Shown in pieces: positions 1-6,924 of a stretch of 21,510 nucleotides of DNA (positions are counted from its first letter, which is position 1; each line of letters begins with the position of its first letter). The stretch spans positions 1 through 21,510 of the forward strand of contig JBKHJA010000041.1 of the NCBI GenBank assembly GCA_046538375.1. The letters run 5' to 3'. The position numbers were made by a program, and so were the translations under genes. The DNA comes from JBKHJA01 sp046538375 (GTDB taxonomy: Bacteria > Acidobacteriota > Aminicenantia > Aminicenantales > Aminicenantaceae). The notes under the pieces are model-generated. The model worked only from the letters and a program-made list of their open reading frames with translations, ran no database searches and was not told the DNA's origin.

Positions 1-83
1 CCAATTTCGAAAATTGGGTCATGTCCCCAATTTCCTGCCTCATATACATTGTTTCTAGCGAATTCATGAATAATGCAGGTTAG
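1..83. repeat. Right part of a palindromic intergenic element, cut by window edge
   Basis: Positions 1-17 form a short near-palindrome (CCAATTTC / GAAAATTGG). They are followed by CATGTCCCC at 20-28 and a tail ending ATAATGCAGGTTAG at 70-83. The element at 3135-3326 has the same layout: CATGTCCC at 3263 and the same 14-base end at 3313-3326. In both copies the distance from CATGTCCC to the final G is exactly 64 bases, although the 35-40 bases in between differ. The left arm lies outside the window. This is most likely a non-coding, possibly mobilised, palindromic repeat family; no function can be read from the sequence. Confidence 0.6.
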
Positions 84-102
84 TTATAAAAAAACCGAAA
101 AA

Positions 103-130
103 TTGAAAAAACTTTACTCACAATTATAAA
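103..130 (+). promoter_or_regulatory. Candidate sigma70-type promoter for the DsrE-like gene
   Basis: TTGAAA at 103-108 and TATAAA at 125-130 are separated by 16 bases, in an AT-rich stretch just downstream of the palindromic element. The implied transcript start near 137 leaves a leader of about 50 bases before the ATG at 190. This rests on motif matching only, and AT-rich sequence gives such matches by chance. Confidence 0.4.
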
Positions 131-189
131 AGAAAGTTTTTTCTGAGGAAAAGGCGTATTAAAAAACAGTCAGCAAGGAAGCTTTGATC

Positions 190-672
190 ATGGAAAAAGA
201 GAAAAGAAAAAAACTGGCTATGATTGTTTTCAGCGGGGATATGGACAAGCTGTTCGCAGCCTTCACCGTTGCTACCGGTGCGGCTGCATCCAACATGGAC
301 GTCACCATGTTCTTTACTTTTTGGGGACTGCGGGCTCTGAAGAGAAAAGTGAGGACTGGAAAGAGCTTTTTTGGAAAGATCCTGGGGTTCTTTTACGGAG
401 GCGATATCAACCGGGCCTCTCCCAGCAAAATGAGTTTTGGGGGGATTGGCCGCTGGATGTTCAAGAAGATGATGAAAGCCAAGCGTGTTCCTTCCCTGGT
501 TGAACTCAGACAGACCGCCCTAGAACTGGGAGTCAAACTTTATGGCTGTCAGATGAGCATGGAGGTCATGGAGATTCCCCGGGAAAAATTGATCTCTGAT
601 GTGGCTCAATGTGTGGGAGTGGCCGCTTTCATCGAACAGGCCCAGAAGGCTGATGTCACCCTCTTTGTATGA
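190..672 (+). CDS. DsrE/DsrF/DrsH-like family protein
   Basis: This 160-residue soluble protein matches the DsrE/DsrF/DrsH-like family (the larger DrsE_2-type members), which is related to sulfur-relay and peroxiredoxin-like proteins. Seen: an N-terminal beta strand followed by FSGDMDKL; a Gly/Ala-rich helix (TVATGAAASNMDVTMFFTFWG) typical of the family fold; a basic, Gly-rich middle; and one well-placed cysteine in LYGCQMSM, the usual position of the reactive cysteine. A TTG at 184 is also in frame, but AAGGAAG at 175-181 sits 8 bases before the ATG at 190, so ATG was preferred. The gene stands alone on the plus strand and converges on the YjbQ gene with a 36-base gap. Family members often sit near sulfur-transfer or redox genes; none is visible beside this one, so its substrate is unknown. 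Confidence 0.8.
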   Translation: MEKEKRKKLAMIVFSGDMDKLFAAFTVATGAAASNMDVTMFFTFWGLRALKRKVRTGKSFFGKILGFFYGGDINRASPSKMSFGGIGRWMFKKMMKAKRVPSLVELRQTALELGVKLYGCQMSMEVMEIPREKLISDVAQCVGVAAFIEQAQKADVTLFV

Positions 673-708
673 AAAACAGGCACAGCTCCGAAGACACCTT
701 GTAAGGCC

Positions 709-1128
709 TTACTCGCCGATGATTTTCACCAGGACTCTTTTTCGCCTCCGTCCATCAAACTCACCGTAAAAAATTTGCTCCCAGGGGCCAAAATCCAATG
801 TACCGCTGGTTACAGCCACCACCACTTCTCTTCCCATGATGGTTCTCTTCAGATGAGCATCAGCATTGTCTTCGCCAGTCCGGTTGTGTCTGTATTTTGA
901 CACTGGCTGATAAGGAGCAAATCCTTCCAGCCATTCTGAAAAATCCTGATGCAGCCCTGATTCATCATCATTGATGAAAACACTGGCGGTGATGTGCATG
1001 GCGTTGACCAGGCAAAGTCCTTCCTTAACTCCGCTTTTTTGCACCAGAGATTCAATTTGAGAAGTGATGTTGATAAAGGCCTGCCTTTTTTCTGTGTTGA
1101 AGACCAAATATTCAGTGAGAGACTTCAT
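709..1128 (-). CDS. yjbQ: YjbQ/UPF0047 family protein (secondary thiamine-phosphate synthase-like)
   Basis: This 139-residue single-domain protein covers the full usual length of the UPF0047/YjbQ family. Family hallmarks are visible: NAMHITASVFINDDE near the middle, then HNRTGEDNADAHLKRTIMG, then a run to EQIFYGEFDGRRRKRVLV near the C-terminus; the His and acidic residues line the putative metal site in known structures. E. coli YjbQ shows weak thiamine-phosphate-synthase activity, but the family's true role is unsettled. The frame stays open up to 1206, but the start at 1128 is chosen because AGGAGG lies 6-7 bases upstream and the protein then begins where family members begin. Its ATG overlaps the transporter's TGA (ATGA at 1128-1125), so the two genes are probably translationally coupled. 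Confidence 0.85.
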   Translation of the reverse strand: MKSLTEYLVFNTEKRQAFINITSQIESLVQKSGVKEGLCLVNAMHITASVFINDDESGLHQDFSEWLEGFAPYQPVSKYRHNRTGEDNADAHLKRTIMGREVVVAVTSGTLDFGPWEQIFYGEFDGRRRKRVLVKIIGE

Positions 1129-2621
1129 GGGTTCCTCCTGAAACTTATTAAAATCCCTCCTCCCCCCAGACCGAGCAAGATCAAAGACTGGACAAATGTC
1201 TTCCATTGAATCTGAGGAGCAAGAAAAACAGATACCACAAAGAAATAAACGCCGCCTGCCAGAAGAGCAATATAGATACCCAGCATGATTTTCCAGGCCC
1301 GCCTGTTGGCTTCAGGTGTATCCTCGGAGAAGAAGCGGTTATAGAGCATCAATCCTCCTAAACAGACCACTCCCAGGACAGCAAAGATCAGCCAAAAAAT
1401 CTTTATCTGACCGATAACTTCAGGGGCAAGAGGAAGACCGGCAGCCACAGCCTGGGAAGGAGGGACCACCGGTTTTAGAATTTTCTCATAAAGGACTGCT
1501 CCCACATTGCTTCCGAACAAGCTGCCGATAACACCGTAGAGAAAAGCATATCCCATGTAGACAGCAACCCTGTCCTTAGGAGCAACCAGGCCGATATAAC
1601 TGTAGTATTTAGGATGGGCCGTCATCTCCCCTATAGAGAAAACAGCCACTCCCAACACCAGCATCCAGGCACTATGAGTAAAAGCAAGGATAAGGAAACC
1701 CACTGTTCCGAACAGAATCCCGGCGGCCATAACAGGCAGAGGCCTGATGTTTTTCACCAGCCGGCTGACCAAGACCACCAGGAGAATGATGGTTCCAGCA
1801 TTGATGACAGTGACATGTTCCACATCAAAATGAAAAGGGATTCCCAACTTGGCCATGAACTCATCCACCGGGGAACGGGTTATGAAATCCCGAAGATACC
1901 AGAGAACAGATCCGAACATTTGAAAATAAAGAATCCAGAAACAGGAATAAACCACAACCATCAGCATGAAGCGAGAATCCTGCAGGACCAGCAGGGCTTC
2001 ACTCAGCACTTTCCTTATTTTCTTGGTGCTTCTGGCCAGTTCTGGATCTCTGTACAGAAAAACTGCGGGCAGAAGCATTAAAAAGCACCAAGCGGATGAG
2101 GAAAAGAAAACATATCTCCAGCTAAATCCTTTAACCCAACTGACATAAAGAGGGGCAAGAAAGGCCCCCAGGTTTATACTCCAGTAATAGACACCGAACC
2201 CAAAGCCGCTGTTTTCTTCTGTTGTGGTTCTGGCCACAGTTCCGGTGATGATGGGCTTGAAAAGACCGCTGCCGGTGGCCATTACCAACAGAAAAAGAAA
2301 TATCAATCCATATACAGAGAAATTCCCGGAAGCAAAATAGCCTAAAGAAAGCAGAGAAAAAGCAACCAGCAGCATTTTGCGGTACCCTAAGCGCTCAGCC
2401 AAAGCCCCACCCACTATAGGCATGATATAGGTCAGCGCATAGACAAATCCTTGAAGAAGTCCCACCGACCGTTCACTGAAATGGAGAATTTTTACCAAAT
2501 AAACCGCCAGAACAGAATTCAAGCCGTAGTAGGCACCCCGTTCAAAAAGTTCCATCAGATTGGCTATCCAAAAAGTCCTGGGGAAGCTGGTCAACATGTT
2601 TCTTTTCTTAGGGACTTTCAT
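1125..2621 (-). CDS. POT/PTR-type MFS transporter (proton-coupled oligopeptide transporter family)
   Basis: This 498-residue polytopic inner-membrane protein has about 12-14 hydrophobic segments. Near the N-terminus it carries FERGAYYGLNSVLAVYLV (residues 26-43), the conserved helix-1 signature of the proton-dependent oligopeptide transporter family, in which the E-R pair takes part in proton coupling. MFS-like features follow: a GGALAERLGYRK loop between helices 2 and 3, and GSGLFKPIITGTVAR in helix 4. Likely substrates are di- or tripeptides, but many divergent POT members carry other compounds, so substrate is inferred from family only. AAGGAG lies about 9 bases before the ATG. The stop overlaps the downstream YjbQ start by ATGA. 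The tandem-ACT gene is 112 bases upstream on the same strand and could be co-transcribed. Confidence 0.85.
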   Translation of the reverse strand: MKVPKKRNMLTSFPRTFWIANLMELFERGAYYGLNSVLAVYLVKILHFSERSVGLLQGFVYALTYIMPIVGGALAERLGYRKMLLVAFSLLSLGYFASGNFSVYGLIFLFLLVMATGSGLFKPIITGTVARTTTEENSGFGFGVYYWSINLGAFLAPLYVSWVKGFSWRYVFFSSSAWCFLMLLPAVFLYRDPELARSTKKIRKVLSEALLVLQDSRFMLMVVVYSCFWILYFQMFGSVLWYLRDFITRSPVDEFMAKLGIPFHFDVEHVTVINAGTIILLVVLVSRLVKNIRPLPVMAAGILFGTVGFLILAFTHSAWMLVLGVAVFSIGEMTAHPKYYSYIGLVAPKDRVAVYMGYAFLYGVIGSLFGSNVGAVLYEKILKPVVPPSQAVAAGLPLAPEVIGQIKIFWLIFAVLGVVCLGGLMLYNRFFSEDTPEANRRAWKIMLGIYIALLAGGVYFFVVSVFLAPQIQWKTFVQSLILLGLGGGGILISFRRNP

Positions 2622-2733
2622 CTTGTCATTCTCCTTTTTTAATAACCACAGGGTTTTCCCTTAAAATAAACCGGCATCTTTTCCCGTTTATGTATGTTAA
2701 GCAGCAGAGAGAAAAGATTGAGATGCGTATGTT

Positions 2734-3114
2734 TCAGCCTTTAAAAATTTTCAATGCCTTGTCTATATCTGAAACATCGATAATAACAGAAGCCATATCC
2801 CCTTTTTTACTGAGAGTGCCGTAGCAGTATTCAATATTGACTCCTTTGTTTCCCAGCTTGCTTGCCAATTCAGCCAGAGCCCCGGGTCTGTTCTCAAGGT
2901 CCACCTTGAGCACATCCCTTACCTCCGTGGTGTAGTTCAATCTGTCCAAGATTTTCATGGCTTTGCTGAAGTTTTTAACATACAGTTTGGCTGTATCCTG
3001 GAAAACGCCGATGGCTTCGATGTTTATTTTGTTTTCCGCCAAATGGCTGCACAATTCTCCCAGAGTGGAGGGACGATTTTCCAGGACTACGAAAATTTCA
3101 GTGATTTTTTCCAT
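2734..3114 (-). CDS. Stand-alone tandem ACT-domain protein
   Basis: This 126-residue protein is made of two ACT domains and nothing else. ACT1 is about residues 4-65 (FVVLENRPSTLGELCSHLAE) and ACT2 about 68-126 (VDLENRPGALAELASKLGNK, then NIEYCYG). Each keeps the ENRPG/S-x-L-xEL turn that forms the amino-acid-binding interface in this fold. Such free tandem ACT proteins are thought to sense amino acids or regulate enzymes in trans; the ligand is not readable here. A strong SD (GGGAGG) precedes the ATG by about 6 bases. The leader contains a perfect 28-bp palindrome (3135-3162) close to the SD, which could be an operator or part of the adjacent repeat element. Proximity to a peptide transporter would fit amino-acid sensing, but this is an inference. 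Confidence 0.85.
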   Translation of the reverse strand: MEKITEIFVVLENRPSTLGELCSHLAENKINIEAIGVFQDTAKLYVKNFSKAMKILDRLNYTTEVRDVLKVDLENRPGALAELASKLGNKGVNIEYCYGTLSKKGDMASVIIDVSDIDKALKIFKG

Positions 3115-3134
3115 TTTTCCTCCCCATTTATTTA

Positions 3135-3162
3135 GCCTGGATTATTCATGAATAATCCAGGC
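3135..3162. repeat. Perfect 28-bp palindrome in the leader of the ACT gene
   Basis: The two 14-base halves (first half GCCTGGATTATTCA) are exact reverse complements, with the centre between 3148 and 3149. Its core ATTCATGAATAAT recurs at 63-75 and, partly, at 3308-3317 as the end of the palindromic elements, so it resembles two element ends joined head to head. It lies about 20 bases upstream of the ACT gene start codon and could act as an operator, an RNA hairpin over the leader, or a remnant of the repeat. Confidence 0.75.
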
Positions 3163-3164
3163 GT

Positions 3165-3326
3165 ACCTGCATTATACAGAAATCATGGGACACGTTACTG
3201 GAAATTCGGGACATGTACCGATTTTTTTCAAAATCGGTAACGTGTCCCTTGAATTTCCAGTACATGTCCCTGATTTCTCCTCTTATCCATGACAAATTGA
3301 ACATGTTTATGAATAATGCAGGTTAG
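3165..3326. repeat. Palindromic intergenic element with inverted ends and a 101-base hairpin
   Basis: Exact 11-base inverted repeats (ACCTGCATTAT at 3165-3175 and its complement at 3313-3323) bracket a long hairpin at 3178-3278. Its arms of about 48 bases pair almost perfectly around a TTTC loop and include GGGACACGTTAC, GGAAATTC and GGGACATGTAC segments. No open reading frame of note lies inside. The right end matches the element at 1-83. It resembles a MITE-like or REP-like unit. It separates the 3394-10098 operon from the ACT gene and might also stop transcription, although no U-tract follows. Confidence 0.7.
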
Positions 3327-3393
3327 AAATTTTATCTTAATAGAGAATGTTTTTCGAGGATTTTATTCCCCTGCAAGCTGATAGGCTTTTTTT

Positions 3394-4386
3394 CTATTCA
3401 AACCTTTTGTACGCTTTTAAGTACTGAGCCCGGAAATAGGCATGGGCCTCTCCCATATCCTTGAAGCTCAACTGCTGCTTTCTGAAAGAAAGCTCGCCTC
3501 TAAAATCTTCGATGGAGGAAAAGTGACGTTTTTCCATCCAATCCCTGAGGCCACACTCAATATCTTTTATGACCTGGATGCCTTTCTGGTAGAAGAGAGT
3601 GCAGGCCTGGACAGCTTTAGCTCCGGCCAGAATCTGTTTGACCGCATCATCAGCATTCTTAAGCCCCCCTGATGAAGCCAGGTCGCAGTCGATCCTTCCC
3701 GCCAGAAGAGCGATCCATCTCAAGCAATGGTGGAAATTTCCCTTCCCGATCAGGTTTCTTGTTTTCAGTTTTTCTATATTTATATCCGGCTCCAGGAACC
3801 AGTTGAAGAGCACAAGCGCATCGCATCCTTCGTCTGCCAGTCTTGCGGCTAAGTGGGGCACTGATGTGAGCTGAGCAGTGAGTTTTACTGATACTGGAAT
3901 GGTCACTGTCCTCTTTATTTCGCTTAGAATGTGAAGGTGGTATTCTTCGTACTCTGAACCGGCAGTGGTGAGGTCCAGAGGAAGAAAATATATATTGAGT
4001 TCCAGTCCGTCAGCCCCTGCATCCTGGAGCTGTTTTGCAAATCTGGGCCATAACTTTGGAGACTGACAGTTGATACTGGCAATGATGGGTATCTCTGTTT
4101 CTTTTTTCGCTTCCTCTATCACATCCACCATTTTCTGCGGAGCATACTCCAGAAGTCCTCCTGCCCGCAGGTAGTCGAGTGCTTCAGGATGGATACTGTA
4201 TTCTTCATCCAGGTTATTCTTTTCTAATAGGAACTGCTCCTCGAATATGGACTTTAAAATCACTGCTCCTGCTCCGGCTTCCTCACAGCGAAGGATATCT
4301 GAAGTGCTGCTGGTTAAATCGCTGCTTCCCACCATGATGGGGTTTCGGAGTTCCAATCCCATGTAAGATGTGGTTAAATCTGTCAT
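3394..4386 (-). CDS. Dihydroorotate dehydrogenase-like flavoprotein (divergent)
   Basis: This 330-residue TIM-barrel protein belongs to the FMN-dependent dihydroorotate dehydrogenase superfamily. Visible parts are the N-terminal strand with LRNPIMVGSSDLT, the central GADGLELNIYFLP strand, VSVKLTAQLTS, LVLFNWFLEPDI, and the C-terminal phosphate-binding region ASSGGLKNADDAVKQILAGAKAVQACTLFY. True class 1 enzymes have an N-x-x-CPN motif with the catalytic cysteine after the ELN strand. Here it reads ELNIYFLPLD, so the catalytic base is missing. This matches a known dihydroorotate-dehydrogenase-like subgroup often misannotated as PyrD. The role is probably not pyrimidine synthesis; no other pyr gene is nearby. 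GGGAG precedes the ATG by about 7 bases. It is the last gene of a probable operon, 24 bases after the epimerase. Confidence 0.75.
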   Translation of the reverse strand: MTDLTTSYMGLELRNPIMVGSSDLTSSTSDILRCEEAGAGAVILKSIFEEQFLLEKNNLDEEYSIHPEALDYLRAGGLLEYAPQKMVDVIEEAKKETEIPIIASINCQSPKLWPRFAKQLQDAGADGLELNIYFLPLDLTTAGSEYEEYHLHILSEIKRTVTIPVSVKLTAQLTSVPHLAARLADEGCDALVLFNWFLEPDINIEKLKTRNLIGKGNFHHCLRWIALLAGRIDCDLASSGGLKNADDAVKQILAGAKAVQACTLFYQKGIQVIKDIECGLRDWMEKRHFSSIEDFRGELSFRKQQLSFKDMGEAHAYFRAQYLKAYKRFE

Positions 4387-4410
4387 TTTGCTCTCCCTTA
4401 TGATGACTTT

Positions 4411-5427
4411 TTAAATGATGGAAGCCACCGCCTTCTGATATCTGCCCGCAAACTCCTGCTCTTTTTCCCTGAGCTGGTAGTTCTCAGGCGGATCACCCTT
4501 GTATTCTTCCACAAACCAATGGACGGTCTTTGCCATCCAGTGTGAGTAAGGTGTGGAGGAAAAGCCCAGATCGCCCTTGGCTTTCTGAACATCAAGAACA
4601 AAAGGCCTGCGCATGGAAAAAGGCGAGAAAGAAAGGCCTAACCCGCTCCTCTCCAGAATTCCTGATGGAATATCCACCAGCTCCACCTTCTTGTTAAGAA
4701 TCTCTGCCGCTTTGAGGACAAAGAGCCTGAGTGTCAAATATTCTTCTTGAGCCAGGTTATAGGAATTTCCCCATGAGGTGGGATTTTGAAGGTTAGAACA
4801 GATGGTGCGCACGATATCTCCCTGATAAAGGTGAGTGAAAATATTCAATCCCCCATCAGGAAGGATCAAAGGACGGCCATCAAGAATGCGCAGGAAATAG
4901 GAATAGGCTCTCAGGGTGTAGTCCCTCTCCCCTATAATGATGGGGAAACGGAACATGGTCACCGGAAATTGATGCTTCTGCCAGGCCTTTCTTAGAACCT
5001 CCTCGCACTGCCTCTTATGATATCCGTAGCTCCACAAGCCATCACCGCCTCTGGGTTGAGGATAGAGTTCTCCTTCAAAATCTTCTTCCTTAAGAGGACA
5101 GGGATAATTTTTAATGACCACATAAACAGCGGCTGTGCTGATATGTAAATAATGTCCCACATTCCCCAGGAATGTACGGACTGCAGATTGGCTGTCCTGG
5201 GCCTTAAAAGAGATGGTGTCCACCACCGCATCAAACTTCTCTTCCTTTAAGGTTTTATAGAAATTTTCATAGTCATACCTGTTCCCTCTTATTCGCTGGA
5301 CTCTATCCCCGAAATCATCCGGGGTCTTCCCCCGGTTGAACAGAGTTATTTCATGCCCTCTTTCCATTAATCCTTTGGTGATATGGTAGCCGAGGAACCG
5401 GGTCCCGCCGATGATGAGTATTTTCAT
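4411..5427 (-). CDS. NAD(P)-dependent epimerase/dehydratase (extended SDR)
   Basis: This 338-residue cytosolic protein starts with a Rossmann fold carrying GGTRFLG (residues 7-13) and an acidic/basic switch LFNRGK near residue 30. HISTAAVY at 95-102 supplies the catalytic Ser/Thr, and Y134-x3-K138 (YGYHK) is the SDR catalytic pair. The GGTRFLG start and general layout resemble the CSP41/UDP-glucose-4-epimerase-like branch of extended SDRs, whose members act on nucleotide sugars or, in chloroplast relatives, bind RNA. The substrate cannot be set. TGAGGAA lies upstream of the ATG. The gene follows the GlcD-like gene by 26 bases and precedes the DHOD-like gene by 24, supporting one transcript. 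Confidence 0.8.
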   Translation of the reverse strand: MKILIIGGTRFLGYHITKGLMERGHEITLFNRGKTPDDFGDRVQRIRGNRYDYENFYKTLKEEKFDAVVDTISFKAQDSQSAVRTFLGNVGHYLHISTAAVYVVIKNYPCPLKEEDFEGELYPQPRGGDGLWSYGYHKRQCEEVLRKAWQKHQFPVTMFRFPIIIGERDYTLRAYSYFLRILDGRPLILPDGGLNIFTHLYQGDIVRTICSNLQNPTSWGNSYNLAQEEYLTLRLFVLKAAEILNKKVELVDIPSGILERSGLGLSFSPFSMRRPFVLDVQKAKGDLGFSSTPYSHWMAKTVHWFVEEYKGDPPENYQLREKEQEFAGRYQKAVASII

Positions 5428-5453
5428 GGTGTTTTCCTCATTTTTTTATATTT

Positions 5454-6875
5454 TCAGCTGGCAAATATCTTTCCCGGATTCAGTATGCCATGAGGATCGA
5501 AAAGTTTCTTTATACCTCTCATCAGATCAAGTTCCTGTCTGGACAAAACCAGAGAAAGAAATGGTTTTTTGACCATCCCGATCCCGTGTTCTCCTGAAAT
5601 CACTCCTCCTCTTTTTTGACAATCCTGGAATAGCTCTTGGCGGACTCCGTCCACTTTTCTTTTCCATTCTTCCTCAGGAAGAGGAATGATTTGCCCCTCA
5701 TCAAATCTTGCTTTCATGATATGGGTATGGACATTGCCGTCAGCCGCATGACCAAAAGTGGGAAGCCAGATGTCAAATTTTTGGGAGACTCTCTGGACTT
5801 CTTGGACATGGGAAGCCACTTCTGAAGGAGGAACAGTGATATCAAGGATTTCGAAGGTATGCGCTTTTATGGCTTCATAAATCTGGCTTCTTATCTCCAA
5901 AACCAGTTTCTGTTTTTGAGGATTATCAGCCACAAAAACATCCCGGGCTCCTTTTTCCATACAGATTTCAGCCACCTTTTCTGACAGCCTGTCTATTTCT
6001 TCCTCACCGCCACTGTCGATAATGATCAAGAGATAAGTCTCTCCCTGCTGGCAGGGCCATTTTTTTTTCAAGAACTCCTCAGTGATCTTGATAACATCCC
6101 GGGGCACAAATTCCACGGCCATGGGCATGATTTTCTGTTTAAGAAGAAGAGGCACGCTCTCGATGGCATCCTTTAAGTTTGAATAGGGAATGATCAAAGA
6201 CCTCATGACCTGAGGAGAAGGCATGATCTGGATGGTGGCTTCAGTGATGATCCCCAGAGTTCCTTCTGAACCGATGATCAAGTTCATCAGGTTATATCCT
6301 GTACTCGATTTCATGAGCTTACCGCCCAGATGGACCACAGAACCGGACGCAAGGACCACTTCCAATCCCCGCACATAATTCCTGATCACCCCATACTTTA
6401 CCGCCCGGGCTCCTCCGGCGTTGGTGGCAATCACTCCCCCTATCATGGCGCTTTCATCCCCGGGATGGGGCGGAAAGAAAAGTCCCTTTTCCTCTATTGT
6501 GCCGTAAAAATCCATCAAAGTCACCCCTGCCTGGACAGTGGCCATCAAGTTATGGGTGTCAACCTCTATGACCTTGTTCATCTTTTCCAAGGAAAGGACT
6601 ATGCCCCCGTGCACAGGAACACATCCTCCGCAGAGTCCGGTGGCTCCTCCCCTGGGAGTGACAGGTATCATTTCTCTTTGGGCCAACCGCATGATTTCTG
6701 CGACCTGATCAGCGGCCTCGGGTTTGACCACCACTTCTGGGGACCGGGCTATTTCAAGAAGAGAGAATTCATCGTGGCTGTAATCCACCATGTTCTCTTT
6801 TTCTGAAACAATATTCCTCGGACCGGTGATTCTTTTCAATTCCTCTATAATTCTTTGGTCAACTTTCTTGTACAT
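5454..6875 (-). CDS. FAD-binding oxidase, GlcD/D-lactate dehydrogenase-like
   Basis: This 473-residue protein has an N-terminal PCMH-type FAD domain: VTPRGGATGLCGG at 72-84, PHPGDESAMIGGVIATNAGG at 136-155, and IGSEGTLGIITE at 201-212. The C-terminal FAD-oxidase domain contains the metal/substrate histidines in HAADGNVHTH (376-385) and GEHGIG (428-433), and ends with the usual LNPGKIF. Enzymes of this family oxidise glycolate, D-lactate or other D-2-hydroxyacids and pass electrons to quinone, an iron-sulfur partner (GlcF) or an Etf. No GlcE, GlcF or Etf gene is beside it, so the electron acceptor is unknown. The start ATG has only a weak SD. The gene follows the VPS10-like gene by 49 bases with no visible terminator between, so it is likely co-transcribed. 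Confidence 0.85.
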   Translation of the reverse strand: MYKKVDQRIIEELKRITGPRNIVSEKENMVDYSHDEFSLLEIARSPEVVVKPEAADQVAEIMRLAQREMIPVTPRGGATGLCGGCVPVHGGIVLSLEKMNKVIEVDTHNLMATVQAGVTLMDFYGTIEEKGLFFPPHPGDESAMIGGVIATNAGGARAVKYGVIRNYVRGLEVVLASGSVVHLGGKLMKSSTGYNLMNLIIGSEGTLGIITEATIQIMPSPQVMRSLIIPYSNLKDAIESVPLLLKQKIMPMAVEFVPRDVIKITEEFLKKKWPCQQGETYLLIIIDSGGEEEIDRLSEKVAEICMEKGARDVFVADNPQKQKLVLEIRSQIYEAIKAHTFEILDITVPPSEVASHVQEVQRVSQKFDIWLPTFGHAADGNVHTHIMKARFDEGQIIPLPEEEWKRKVDGVRQELFQDCQKRGGVISGEHGIGMVKKPFLSLVLSRQELDLMRGIKKLFDPHGILNPGKIFAS

Positions 6876-6924
6876 CTTGAAAATGCCTGTATGTATTATC
6901 CCCTCACTCTACACAAAATAGGCC

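Noticed and set aside
701..712. 12-base perfect palindrome GTAAGGCCTTAC between convergent genes
   Set aside because: It has no loop or U-run and overlaps the YjbQ stop codon. Too short to claim as a terminator or operator.
1129..1206. N-terminal extension of the YjbQ frame to 1206
   Set aside because: AGGAGG directly before the ATG at 1128, the ATGA coupling and family length all support the shorter protein. The extension lies inside the transporter coding region.
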